Of a DNA stretch of 8,176 nucleotides, positions 1-7,150 are shown in pieces. The notes under the pieces are model-generated. The model had not been told where the DNA came from. It searched no databases and worked only from the letters and a program-made list of their open reading frames with translations. The position numbers and the translations under genes were made by a program. The stretch covers positions 1-8,176 of the forward strand of contig CAAECF010000009.1 of the NCBI GenBank assembly GCA_900754275.1. Reading direction: 5' to 3'. This DNA comes from an uncultured Collinsella sp. (lineage in GTDB: Bacteria > Actinomycetota > Coriobacteriia > Coriobacteriales > Coriobacteriaceae). Positions within the stretch are counted from its first letter, which is position 1. Every line of letters starts with the position of its first letter.

Positions 1-27
1 CTGTCCGAGCAGGCGACCAAATACTAA
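1..27 (+). CDS. Probable C-terminal end of an upstream gene (partial)
   Basis: The first frame reads LSEQATKY and then a TAA stop at 25-27. Seven of the eight codons end in G or C, as in the genes of this window, which suggests real coding sequence. Eight residues are too few to identify a product. The gap to the serine dehydratase start is 67 bases and shows no clear promoter, so the two genes may be cotranscribed. The other two plus-strand frames are also open here, so this call is tentative. Confidence 0.35.
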   Translation: MSEQATKY

Positions 28-30
28 AGC

Positions 31-85
31 CCTCGGAACGGCGGGACAGAGTATGCCCCGCCCCTCGGGACGACGGGATAGATAA
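31..85 (+). repeat. Two imperfect direct repeats upstream of serine dehydratase
   Basis: Positions 31-53 and 63-85 are two copies of a sequence beginning CCTCGG. They match at 18 of 23 positions, and 17 of the first 20. The copies start 32 bases apart, about three helical turns, and the second runs into the AAGGAG ribosome binding site at 84-89. They could be a paired regulator binding site or an old local duplication; the sequence does not decide. Confidence 0.5.
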
Positions 86-94
86 GGAGCACCC

Positions 95-1702
95 ATGGCA
101 GGCAAGCCGCAAACACTAGCTACGACCTCGGCATTCGAGATCTTGGGCCCCGTCATGGTCGGCCCCAGCTCATCGCACACCGCCGGCGCCCTGCGCTGCG
201 CCCAAGTTGCCGCCAGCCTGCTGGAAGGCCGCATCACCAAGGTCACCTTTGGCCTGTGGAACTCCTTCGCCCACACCTACCGCGGCCACGGCACCGATCG
301 TGCGCTCGTCGCGGGCATCCTGGGCCTCGACACCGATGACGAGAACATCAAGCAGGCCTTCGACCTCGCGCGCGAGCAGGGCCTCGAATATCACTTTGAC
401 ATCAAAGGCGACGACGCCTCCATCCACCCCAACACCGTCGACATCGAAATGGTCGACGACACGGGCGCCACCGCCCAGGTTCGCGGCGAGAGCCTGGGCG
501 GTGGCAAGATGCGCATCAGCCGCATTAACGGCGTCGGCGTCGACATCTCGGGCATGTATTCCACGCTCTTCGTGGCGCACAAGGACGTCCCCGGTGTACT
601 CGCCGCGCTCACCAACCTACTCGCCTACGCCCACGTAAACATCGCCTTCTGCCGCACCTACCGCACCGAAGTGGGCGGCCAGGCCTACTCCGTCTTTGAG
701 ACCGACGGCGCGCCCGACGACACCGTCGTCCCCATGCTGCGCAAGCTCGACAATGTCGATTACGCGACCTTTATCGAGCTCCCCGGTTCTGCCTCGTCGC
801 TCTCCCCCGGCGTCTCGGCAAAGGAGATCTTCGACGACGGCGAGCAGCTGCTCGATGCGTGCGAGGAACTGGGACTCAGCATCGGTGCCGTCATGGCCGT
901 TCGCGAGGCACGTCTGACCGGCGAGGCCCACGCCGTCGCCGCCATGCGCCGCGTGCTCGACGTCATACGCGAGGAGACAACGGCCCCCATCGCCAATCCG
1001 CAGCGCTCGCTCGGCGGGCTTATCGGCGGCGAGGCCAAGCTCGTCGAAGCAACCCGCTGCAACGATTTGAGTGAAAGCCTGATGGGCCCCGTCCAGACCG
1101 AAGCCGTGGCCCGCGCCATGGCCGTGCTCGAGCGCTCCGCCACCATGGGCGTGATCGTCGCAGCTCCGACGGCAGGATCCGCGGGTGTCGTGCCCGGCTG
1201 CGTGCTGGCGCTCGCCGATCACCTTCAGCTCGACGACGAGCAAGTCATGGACGCGCTCTACTGCGCAGCCGCCATCGGCCTCAACCTCACCACAAGCGCC
1301 TGCGTTGCCGGCGCCGAGGGCGGCTGCCAAGCCGAGGTCGGAAGCGCCGCCGCCATGGCAGCCGCCGCGCTGGTGCAGATGCTCGGCGGCACGCCCGAGC
1401 AGGCGCTTGACGCCAGTTCCATCGCGCTGAGTAACCTGCTGGGCCTCGTTTGTGACCCCGTCGGTGGCCTCGTGGAGGTGCCCTGCCAAAACCGCAACGC
1501 CATCGGCGTGGCAGCGGCCTTTAGCTCGGCACAACTCGCCCTCGCAGGCATTAAGAGCCTGGTGCCGTTTGACCAGATGGCACATGTCATGCTCTCAGTG
1601 GGCCACGCGTTGCCGGCCACGCTGCGCGAGACGGCAAAGGGCGGCATCGCGCAGGCTCCGGCCGCACTTTCGGCCTGTGCAAAATGCGGTGTGTGCGGAT
1701 AG
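95..1702 (+). CDS. sdaA: L-serine ammonia-lyase, iron-sulphur type, beta-ACT-alpha fusion
   Basis: This enzyme converts L-serine to pyruvate and ammonia in the cytoplasm using an oxygen-sensitive 4Fe-4S cluster. The 535-residue chain has the beta domain first, with the GPSSSHTAG motif at 23-31. An ACT-like regulatory domain follows at about 158-229. The catalytic alpha domain fills about 240-535, with APTAGSAG at 357-364, GCQAEVGSA around C411, CDPVGGLVEVPC with C453 and C464, then QNRNA. The 42 and 11 residue spacings between C411, C453 and C464 fit my recollection of the cluster ligands in the Legionella enzyme. In Bacillus-type enzymes the beta-ACT and alpha parts are separate chains (SdaAB, SdaAA); here they are fused in that order. 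The ATG at 95 has AAGGAG at 84-89, five bases upstream. The tail ends with three cysteines (528, 531, 534) in CxxCxxC spacing. The family call is secure; effector control through ACT is inferred. Confidence 0.95.
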   Translation: MAGKPQTLATTSAFEILGPVMVGPSSSHTAGALRCAQVAASLLEGRITKVTFGLWNSFAHTYRGHGTDRALVAGILGLDTDDENIKQAFDLAREQGLEYHFDIKGDDASIHPNTVDIEMVDDTGATAQVRGESLGGGKMRISRINGVGVDISGMYSTLFVAHKDVPGVLAALTNLLAYAHVNIAFCRTYRTEVGGQAYSVFETDGAPDDTVVPMLRKLDNVDYATFIELPGSASSLSPGVSAKEIFDDGEQLLDACEELGLSIGAVMAVREARLTGEAHAVAAMRRVLDVIREETTAPIANPQRSLGGLIGGEAKLVEATRCNDLSESLMGPVQTEAVARAMAVLERSATMGVIVAAPTAGSAGVVPGCVLALADHLQLDDEQVMDALYCAAAIGLNLTTSACVAGAEGGCQAEVGSAAAMAAAALVQMLGGTPEQALDASSIALSNLLGLVCDPVGGLVEVPCQNRNAIGVAAAFSSAQLALAGIKSLVPFDQMAHVMLSVGHALPATLRETAKGGIAQAPAALSACAKCGVCG

Positions 1703-1720
1703 CGGCAAAGAACGACTCAA

Positions 1721-1747
1721 AGGTGGGACAAATGTCCCACCTCTTTT
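1721..1747 (+). terminator. Likely intrinsic terminator after serine dehydratase
   Basis: A perfect 10-base inverted repeat, AGGTGGGACA at 1721-1730 and TGTCCCACCT at 1733-1742, flanks a two-base AA spacer. In RNA the innermost pairs would open to give a loop of four or more. It is followed by C and four T (1744-1747) and starts 18 bases after the stop codon at 1700-1702. Position and shape fit a Rho-independent terminator, although the T-run is short. A nearly perfect palindrome could also be a protein binding site or a dispersed genomic repeat. Confidence 0.7.
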
Positions 1748-1788
1748 GAATGCCACCGTTTCCGTACCACAAACAGCAGGGCAATCGC

Positions 1789-1794
1789 TATAAT
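1789..1794 (+). promoter_or_regulatory. Probable -10 promoter element for the L,D-transpeptidase gene
   Basis: A consensus TATAAT lies at 1789-1794, downstream of the terminator hairpin and about 58 bases before the chosen start codon. No good TTGACA-like -35 box is present at 17-18 base spacing (ACCACA at 1766-1771), and there is no extended TG element. It would give a leader of roughly 45-50 bases. The location between a terminator and a new gene supports it more than the -35 match does. Confidence 0.5.
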
Positions 1795-1836
1795 GCAAGC
1801 CCAGTAAAAACACGATGAACCGCAAGGCGAAAATCG

Positions 1837-1841
1837 AAGGA
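1837..1841 (+). promoter_or_regulatory. Ribosome binding site deciding the L,D-transpeptidase start
   Basis: AAGGA at 1837-1841 lies one base before the ATG at 1843 but ten bases before the in-frame ATG at 1852. One base is too close for normal initiation, so the ATG at 1852 is preferred. This removes only three residues (MHT). Confidence 0.6.
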
Positions 1842-1851
1842 TATGCATACG

Positions 1852-3585
1852 ATGTCGCAAAACGATCGAACTCAACTGATTCCCGATCCGCAGCAGCCGA
1901 GCAGGCACACCGGCGGCGTTCAGTCGCCGCGTCCTATCGCGCCGAGCCACGGTCAGCAGCGTGGTGCGGCAAACGCTTCCCAACGCCCGAACCAACAGCG
2001 ACAGCAGCGTCAACAACGTCAGCAGCGCCAGGCAAACGGCAATGCGCCCAAGCAGCCCCCCACGCACGCTCGAGGCGATCGCGGCCCCGCGCGCAAACCC
2101 GCCGAGAACAATAAGTCGGGCAAAAAGACGACGCTCTTTGTCATCCTGGGTCTAATCGTCATTGTCTATATCGTAGGCGTCGTAGCGTTTTCGCAGGTAG
2201 CCTACCCCAACACCACCATTGCCGGCGTCGACGTCTCCTTCTCCAACGCTTCGTCTGCCGCCACCAAGGTCAACTCGGCATGGAAGCACTATAAGCTCAC
2301 CGTGACAGGCGATGACTTTAGCTGGACCTATCAGCCCGAGTCCGATGAGCCCATCGTCGACGGCGAAGCTGCCGCAAAAGAAATCATCAGCCACAACGAA
2401 GCCTTTATTTGGCCGGTCCGCCTTGTGGAATCCTTAAGCGGCAAGACCAAAACAACCGCTACCTCCAACGAAGTCGATCTTGATCAAGACGTCGACCTGT
2501 CCATGCTCTCCGACGCCTTTGACCAAAAGAAGTTTGAGGAGGACCTGGGCGCCGCTATCGACGAGTTTAACGAGGGCCGTTCGGGCACGTTCGAGGCCAA
2601 TAGCTCCTATGACGAGCAGGCCGGCAAGTTTACCGTCGAGAAGGCGCGCTCCAACGAGAAAATCAACCGCGAGCATGTCATTAAGTATGCCGAGCTCGAG
2701 CTTGCCTCGCTGGCCGAGTCCGTAGATCTTTCCAAGCTCGGCAACGATGCCTATGAGCCGCTCAATGGAACGCTGACCGATGATCAGATTCAGGCCGCAT
2801 GCGATGCCGCCAACAACTTCCTGGGCGTCAACGTGACCCTCAAGCTCAACGGCGAGGATGCCGGCAAGGTTGATGGCAGCTCCGTATTGCAGTGGATCAG
2901 CTTTGCCGATCCCGCCAACCCAACGCTCGATACGTCGCAGATCAGCAACTGGGCAGCCGAACTCGCCAACGGCTTTAATACCGTGGGCTCCACTCGCTGG
3001 TGGACGCGCGCCGATGGCAAGCAGTGCGCCGTCGAAGGCGGCGACTTTGGTTGGTCCATCGACAGCAGCTCGCTCGCCAAGCAGGTCGAGGACGCCATTA
3101 ACAACAAGCAGACCGGCGAAATCGAGATCAAGTACTCCCAGAAGACCGACACCTTTACCGCAAAGGGAGAGCCCGACTGGAAGGCGTATATCGACGTCGA
3201 CTTGTCCGAACAGCACGCGCGCTACTATGACGAGAGCGGAAATATCGTTTGGGAGGCCAACTTTATCTCGGGCAAGCCGGGCGAGGACGCCACGCCCGAG
3301 GGCGTCTGGCAGATCAACAGCAACGACGGCGGCAGCACCCTGATCGGAGCCAAGGACCCCAAGACCGGTAAGCCCAAATACGAGAGCCCGGTGAGCTACT
3401 GGATGCCTTTTGAGGGCAACATGATCGGCTTCCACGATGCCACCTGGCAAAACGACAAGAGCTTCGATAATGCCGAGTCGTACAAGTGGTGCGGCAGCCA
3501 CGGTTGCATCAACCTGCGCCTGGCAGACGCCAAGGCACTTCACGACTGCATCAAAGTCGGCCTGTGCGTGGTTGTCCACTCGTAG
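1852..3585 (+). CDS. Membrane-anchored L,D-transpeptidase (YkuD fold) with peptidoglycan-binding region
   Basis: L,D-transpeptidases make 3-3 cross-links in peptidoglycan, or attach proteins to it, outside the membrane. From the ATG at 1852 the protein has 577 residues. Residues 1-90 are a disordered, Q/R/P-rich cytoplasmic head with a QQR repeat. A single membrane helix (about 94-115) follows, rich in V, I and L, with no cleavage site evident. The region after it (NTTIAGVDVSFSNASSA and on to about residue 340) resembles the PG_binding_4 domains found before YkuD domains. The catalytic domain fills about 445-577, with H528 in GFHDATW and SHGCINLR at 549-556, giving catalytic C552. All key residues are present and the end is intact. 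The gene has its own likely promoter and is followed 132 bases later by an exporter operon in the same direction. The YkuD call is firm; the binding-domain limits are approximate. Confidence 0.93.
   Translation: MSQNDRTQLIPDPQQPSRHTGGVQSPRPIAPSHGQQRGAANASQRPNQQRQQRQQRQQRQANGNAPKQPPTHARGDRGPARKPAENNKSGKKTTLFVILGLIVIVYIVGVVAFSQVAYPNTTIAGVDVSFSNASSAATKVNSAWKHYKLTVTGDDFSWTYQPESDEPIVDGEAAAKEIISHNEAFIWPVRLVESLSGKTKTTATSNEVDLDQDVDLSMLSDAFDQKKFEEDLGAAIDEFNEGRSGTFEANSSYDEQAGKFTVEKARSNEKINREHVIKYAELELASLAESVDLSKLGNDAYEPLNGTLTDDQIQAACDAANNFLGVNVTLKLNGEDAGKVDGSSVLQWISFADPANPTLDTSQISNWAAELANGFNTVGSTRWWTRADGKQCAVEGGDFGWSIDSSSLAKQVEDAINNKQTGEIEIKYSQKTDTFTAKGEPDWKAYIDVDLSEQHARYYDESGNIVWEANFISGKPGEDATPEGVWQINSNDGGSTLIGAKDPKTGKPKYESPVSYWMPFEGNMIGFHDATWQNDKSFDNAESYKWCGSHGCINLRLADAKALHDCIKVGLCVVVHS
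1993..2031 (+). repeat. Short tandem coding repeat (QQR units)
   Basis: Four tandem 9-base units encode Gln-Gln-Arg, followed by one more Gln, in the cytoplasmic head of the L,D-transpeptidase. Glutamine codons alternate between CAA and CAG and arginine between CGA, CGT and CGC. The peptide is therefore more regular than the DNA, which suggests the repeated basic-polar character is kept by selection or the repeat is old. Confidence 0.7.
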
Positions 3586-3654
3586 TGCAACGCGCACATT
3601 CCTACAACATGGAGCTGCTGCGACCAATCTAACAGTTCCGAAAGAAACCGTCCC

Positions 3655-3682
3655 ATGCGCCCGCCCCAACCGGTGGGCGCAT
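3655..3682 (+). other. Strong hairpin between L,D-transpeptidase and exporter operon
   Basis: ATGCGCCCGCC at 3655-3665 pairs with GGTGGGCGCAT at 3672-3682, giving an 11-pair stem (one G-U pair) with the loop CCAACC. The following bases (ATACTTATC) are AT-rich but not a true T-run. It may therefore be a weak terminator for the transposase-unrelated upstream L,D-transpeptidase message, a transcript-stabilising stem, or a partial read-through element. A TATACT at 3682-3687 overlaps its base and could be a -10 box, but no -35 box matches. Confidence 0.5.
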
Positions 3683-3705
3683 ATACTTATCGAGGTACTT
3701 TCTAT

Positions 3706-3712
3706 AAAGGAG
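3706..3712 (+). promoter_or_regulatory. Ribosome binding site deciding the adaptor start
   Basis: AAAGGAG at 3706-3712 is five bases before the ATG at 3718. The earlier in-frame ATG at 3655 lies inside the hairpin stem and has no such site. The true start is therefore 3718. Confidence 0.85.
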
Positions 3713-3717
3713 ACGCT

Positions 3718-5154
3718 ATGCCGAATGTCCCCACGACCACCCCGGGCCCGGATGATACCGAGCACACGCCCGAAGATGTCACCGAAACGATTCCTCTGAT
3801 TACAAACGTACATGCCGATAAGCAGAGCGGACGCGCGAACGATGCGACCGAGATTTCCGATGAAGAGGCATATGCCAAGCTCAAGGCAAAACGTGCCGAA
3901 CGTCGACGCAAAAAGCTCATCCGACGCGGTATTGCCGCCGGCGTCGTGGGTACCATCGCACTCATTGCCATTGTCGCAACCCTGGTTATCAATGCTCAGC
4001 CACAGGGCGCTAGTGGGCCTGTGACCGACATGGTGACCGAGGGTCCGTTTACCACAACGGTCGAGGCGAAAGGCCAGCTCAAACCCATTTCGTCCTCAGT
4101 GGTCTCCCCTTCTGTCGACGGCACGGTCGATTCGATCAACGTGCAGGCAGGCCAATCCGTCAACGAGGGCGACGTGCTTATGACCATTAAAAATGACGAG
4201 CTCGATCGCAACGTTGCCGAGGCGCAGCGTGCAGTTGCTGCCGCTCAAGAAGACCTCGCCAACGCGCAGAAAGCCGCAGCTGCCGCACAGGCCACCCCAA
4301 CGACGGACGTCGATGGAGCTTCCGCAGCGGCTGGCGTCTCCGACGCATCAACGGACACGAACGCCGTATCGGCCGCGCAGCGCAGCCTCGCTTCGGCCCA
4401 GGCAAACCTCGATCAGGCGAACGCCAAGGCAGGCAGCCGTACGGTCACGGCCCCGAGCTCGGGCAGCATCGTGGAGCTCAACGCCAAGGTGGGCGCCACG
4501 GTAACAGGCGGCATGATCATGGGCGAAAGCGATACGAGCGGCGGCAAGCAGTGCATGCAGATCGCCGACCTGTCCAAGATGAAGGTGACCGTGCAGGTGG
4601 GCGAAAAGGACATCGCAAAGATCGCCGTTGGACAGAGCGCCAACGTCACGTATCCCGCATTTCCCGATATCGTGAGCCAGGGCACCGTCACGGCTATCGC
4701 CTCGGTGGCAAACTCCGACGCCGCCAACGGTGGCGGCGGCAGCGTAACCTTTAACGTCGACATTCTCATCGAGGCGCCCGACGCGCGCCTGAAGCCGGGC
4801 ATGACGGCCGAGGTATCGGTGGTGACCGAGCAGCTCGACGACGTGGTGATGGTGCCGACGATGGCGCTCATGACCGAAGACGGCGAACACTATTACGTCA
4901 ACGTGGCGACTGATGACGAGGGCAAGCAAACCCGTCGCGTGAAGGTGACCGTCGTGACGCAAAACGACAACGAAGCCGTAGTCGGCAAGACACAGGTCAA
5001 GCGCGACGACCAGGGCAACGAGATCAACCCCAACGTGCCGGTTACCAAGCTGCGCGATGGCGACACCCTCGTCATGGACACCGGAGCGGACGCAACGGCT
5101 GACGGCGGCTACGGCGCGGATTCGGGCAGTATGTCTGCCGACGAGGGCATGTAA
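3718..5154 (+). CDS. HlyD/MacA-type adaptor subunit of an ABC exporter
   Basis: This is the extracytoplasmic adaptor that works with a MacB-like ATPase and permease, here encoded directly downstream. The 478-residue protein has a charged cytoplasmic head (1-70, ending in the basic run RRRKKLIRR). A membrane helix follows at about 71-92. The first half of a lipoyl/barrel-sandwich domain is at about 125-160 (SPSVDGTVDSINVQAGQSVNEGD), and an Ala/Gln-rich coiled-coil hairpin at about 161-237. The second lipoyl half is at about 238-270 (VTAPSSGSIVELNAKVGA), a beta-barrel at about 287-370 (LKPGMTAEV), and a membrane-proximal part to about 455. A Gly/Ser/Asp-rich tail ends the protein. The hairpin tip is replaced by a low-complexity stretch (about 192-217), consistent with no TolC partner. 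The stop codon overlaps the next start by one base (TAATG). The family is secure; substrate unknown. Confidence 0.92.
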   Translation: MPNVPTTTPGPDDTEHTPEDVTETIPLITNVHADKQSGRANDATEISDEEAYAKLKAKRAERRRKKLIRRGIAAGVVGTIALIAIVATLVINAQPQGASGPVTDMVTEGPFTTTVEAKGQLKPISSSVVSPSVDGTVDSINVQAGQSVNEGDVLMTIKNDELDRNVAEAQRAVAAAQEDLANAQKAAAAAQATPTTDVDGASAAAGVSDASTDTNAVSAAQRSLASAQANLDQANAKAGSRTVTAPSSGSIVELNAKVGATVTGGMIMGESDTSGGKQCMQIADLSKMKVTVQVGEKDIAKIAVGQSANVTYPAFPDIVSQGTVTAIASVANSDAANGGGGSVTFNVDILIEAPDARLKPGMTAEVSVVTEQLDDVVMVPTMALMTEDGEHYYVNVATDDEGKQTRRVKVTVVTQNDNEAVVGKTQVKRDDQGNEINPNVPVTKLRDGDTLVMDTGADATADGGYGADSGSMSADEGM

Positions 5155-5927
5155 TGCGTCCCGTTATCGACATCCGCAACGTGCACCGCATCTTTGAGAG
5201 CGAGGCGGGGTGCGTCCACATCCTGCATAACGTGAGCCTGGCGGTAGATCCCGGCGAGTTCGTCGCCATTACCGGCCCTTCGGGCTCGGGCAAATCAACG
5301 CTCATGAACATCCTAGGCTGCCTGGATAAGCCGACGGCGGGCGACTACTACCTGCAAGGGCTCAACGTTGCCGAGCTCGACGATGACGAGCTCACCGAAG
5401 TTCGCGCCCTGAGCATTGGCTTTGTCTTTCAGAGCTTCAACCTGCTGCCGCGCCTGTCGGTTATCGAAAACGTCATGCTGCCGCTGGCCTACACCAATGT
5501 GCCCCGTAGCCAGCGCGAAATGCGCGCCGTGCACGCGCTGCAGGCCGTCACGCTGCCGGTCGACCACTGGGACCACCGCATATCCGAGCTCTCGGGCGGC
5601 CAGATGCAGCGTGTCGCCATCGCACGCGCCCTCGTCAATGACCCGCCCATCATTCTGGCCGACGAGCCGACGGGAAACCTTGACTCCGCCACCGGAGCGC
5701 TTGTAATGGAGACCTTCCATAGACTTCAGGAGCGCGGCAAAACCATCGTTCTTATCACACACGACCCCGGCATCGCCGCCGAAGCCGACCGTGCCGTGAC
5801 CATCCGCGACGGTCGCATTCACGACGGCGCGTATATTCCACATGCACCGCGGACCCTGCGCAGCGCCGTAGATAGCCTGCCCATGATTTCCGCCTCCGCT
5901 AACCCGCCGAAAGGAGTGATGGGATGA
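5154..5927 (+). CDS. ABC exporter ATP-binding protein, MacB/LolD type
   Basis: This cytoplasmic ATPase powers the neighbouring FtsX-fold permease. The 257-residue protein has every key motif: Walker A GPSGSGKST (41-49), Q-loop Q93 in FVFQSFNLLPRLS, signature LSGGQMQRVAIARAL (146-160), Walker B IILADEPTGNLDS (166-178, catalytic E171) and switch histidine H203 in ITHDP. The FNLLPRLSVIENVMLPL segment is typical of the MacB/LolD/FtsE group rather than of importers. About 30 residues extend past the core at the C-terminus (rich in P, S and A, no known motif). It starts at the last base of the adaptor stop codon, with GAGGG at 5143-5147 as ribosome binding site inside that gene. It ends in a 4-base ATGA overlap with the permease gene, so the three are translationally coupled. 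Confidence 0.96.
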   Translation: MRPVIDIRNVHRIFESEAGCVHILHNVSLAVDPGEFVAITGPSGSGKSTLMNILGCLDKPTAGDYYLQGLNVAELDDDELTEVRALSIGFVFQSFNLLPRLSVIENVMLPLAYTNVPRSQREMRAVHALQAVTLPVDHWDHRISELSGGQMQRVAIARALVNDPPIILADEPTGNLDSATGALVMETFHRLQERGKTIVLITHDPGIAAEADRAVTIRDGRIHDGAYIPHAPRTLRSAVDSLPMISASANPPKGVMG

Positions 5928-7138
5928 GCGCCCGCGATCTCATCCAGGAAGCCCTTCACTCGCTCGAGGCCAACAAGGGGCGCAGCCTGCTCACCATCCT
6001 GGGCATTGTCATCGGCATCGCCTCGGTTATCGCCATGACTTCGCTCATCGGCGGCATCCAAAACAGCCTGGTCAACAGCCTGGGCCTCAACGCAGCTCGT
6101 ATGGTTCAGATCTATTCGTCCCAAGAACTCACCGATTCTGACGTTCAGAAGCTTCAAAAACTAGTGCCGCAGATAGAGCAGATCGGAATAGTCGACAGCG
6201 CGTACACCGAGTACAAGACCGGCGATAAAAGCTATACCGTCATGGCACAAGGTGTCGATAGCGACATGCTCGACGCCGTGGGGGCCAGCAAGCTCGTTGC
6301 GGGGCACACCTATTCCCAGGCCGAGTCCCAATCAGGCTCGCGCGTGGCGCTCATCAGCCGCAACGGCGCCGATCAGCTTTACGGCAACGAACAGGACGCG
6401 GTAGGCAAGACTATTGAGGTCTCCAACGGCGAGGTACAGATTGTCGGCGTTATCGACGGCGGCAGCGACTCCATGGGCTCGCTCACGCTGTATATGCCAC
6501 GCGAAACCATCTCTGGGCTGTTTAGCGACGAGAATCCTTCATTCCCCAGCGTGACGGCACTTGCCGCCGAGGGCACGGACATGGATGAGCTTTGTAAGAC
6601 CATCGAGTCCAAGGTGCGCGCGATGAAGGGCATCGAGGAGGAGGATGAGTACGACAGTGTATCAGCAACATCCATGAAAAGCGCCATCGATACACTCAAC
6701 TCCTTTATGGGCGCGTTCTCGCTCATCATGGGCTCTGTCGCCAGCATCTCGCTGCTTGTCGGCGGTATCGGCATTATGAATATGATGCTCACCAACGTAA
6801 CGGAGCGCATCCGCGAGATCGGCATCCGCCGTGCTCTGGGCGCCAGTCGTCGCGATATCACCGCGCAGTTTTTGGCCGAGTCTTCGGCGCTGTGCGTCAC
6901 CGGCGGACTGTTGGGTGTCCTGATTGGCTATCTGCTGGCCTGGGCTCTTGCGATGTTTGCCTCCGGATCCGGGATTCTTGGCGAGCTAGGTGCCAGCGGG
7001 CAAATCACACCGAGCTTTTCAATCGCCACGGTATTGCTGGCCTTCGCCGTCTCCGTCGGCATCGGCGTAATCTTTGGCTTCTACCCCGCTCGCCGCGCGG
7101 CAAAGCTCGACCCGGTGGAGTGCCTACGCTACCAGTAA
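5924..7138 (+). CDS. MacB-like FtsX-family ABC permease
   Basis: This is the membrane subunit of the exporter. The 404-residue protein has the usual MacB layout: one membrane helix at about 21-43 (LLTILGIVIGIASVIAMTSLI), a large extracytoplasmic domain (about 44-260, MacB_PCD-like), then three helices at about 262-287, 321-346 and 364-387. The conserved cytoplasmic motif NVTERIREIGIRRALGASRR is at 291-310, and the protein ends with the typical YPARRAAKLDPVECLRYQ (387-404). Length and ends look complete. The start ATG at 5924 overlaps the ATPase stop and has AAAGGAG at 5910-5916, seven bases upstream. MacB-type proteins move substrates by mechanotransmission between periplasmic and ATPase parts; relatives in Gram-positive bacteria export peptides or antimicrobials. 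The specific cargo here is unknown. The 68-base palindrome 12 bases after the stop may end the transcript. Confidence 0.95.
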   Translation: MSARDLIQEALHSLEANKGRSLLTILGIVIGIASVIAMTSLIGGIQNSLVNSLGLNAARMVQIYSSQELTDSDVQKLQKLVPQIEQIGIVDSAYTEYKTGDKSYTVMAQGVDSDMLDAVGASKLVAGHTYSQAESQSGSRVALISRNGADQLYGNEQDAVGKTIEVSNGEVQIVGVIDGGSDSMGSLTLYMPRETISGLFSDENPSFPSVTALAAEGTDMDELCKTIESKVRAMKGIEEEDEYDSVSATSMKSAIDTLNSFMGAFSLIMGSVASISLLVGGIGIMNMMLTNVTERIREIGIRRALGASRRDITAQFLAESSALCVTGGLLGVLIGYLLAWALAMFASGSGILGELGASGQITPSFSIATVLLAFAVSVGIGVIFGFYPARRAAKLDPVECLRYQ

Positions 7139-7150
7139 GCCACCACCAAC

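Noticed and set aside
617..1585. Long minus-strand open frame of 322 codons inside the serine dehydratase gene
   Set aside because: It lies wholly opposite a clear gene, has a His/Gly/Ala-rich low-complexity product with no family motif, and is explained by the GC-rich codon pattern of the real gene.
3584..3600. GTGC/GCAC mini-hairpin right after the L,D-transpeptidase stop
   Set aside because: A four-pair stem is expected by chance in this composition and no T-run follows.
3682..3687. TATACT as a -10 promoter box for the exporter operon
   Set aside because: It matches five of six consensus bases, but no -35-like hexamer exists at proper spacing, which falls within the GC-rich hairpin arm.
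3655..3717. Earlier in-frame ATG at 3655 as start of the adaptor
   Set aside because: It lies in the 5' arm of the hairpin with no ribosome binding site, while AAAGGAG is ideally placed for the ATG at 3718.
2434..3813. Long minus-strand open frame of 459 codons opposite the L,D-transpeptidase
   Set aside because: It is a shadow of the YkuD gene, spans the intergenic hairpin and the next start, and shows no recognisable domain or ribosome binding site.
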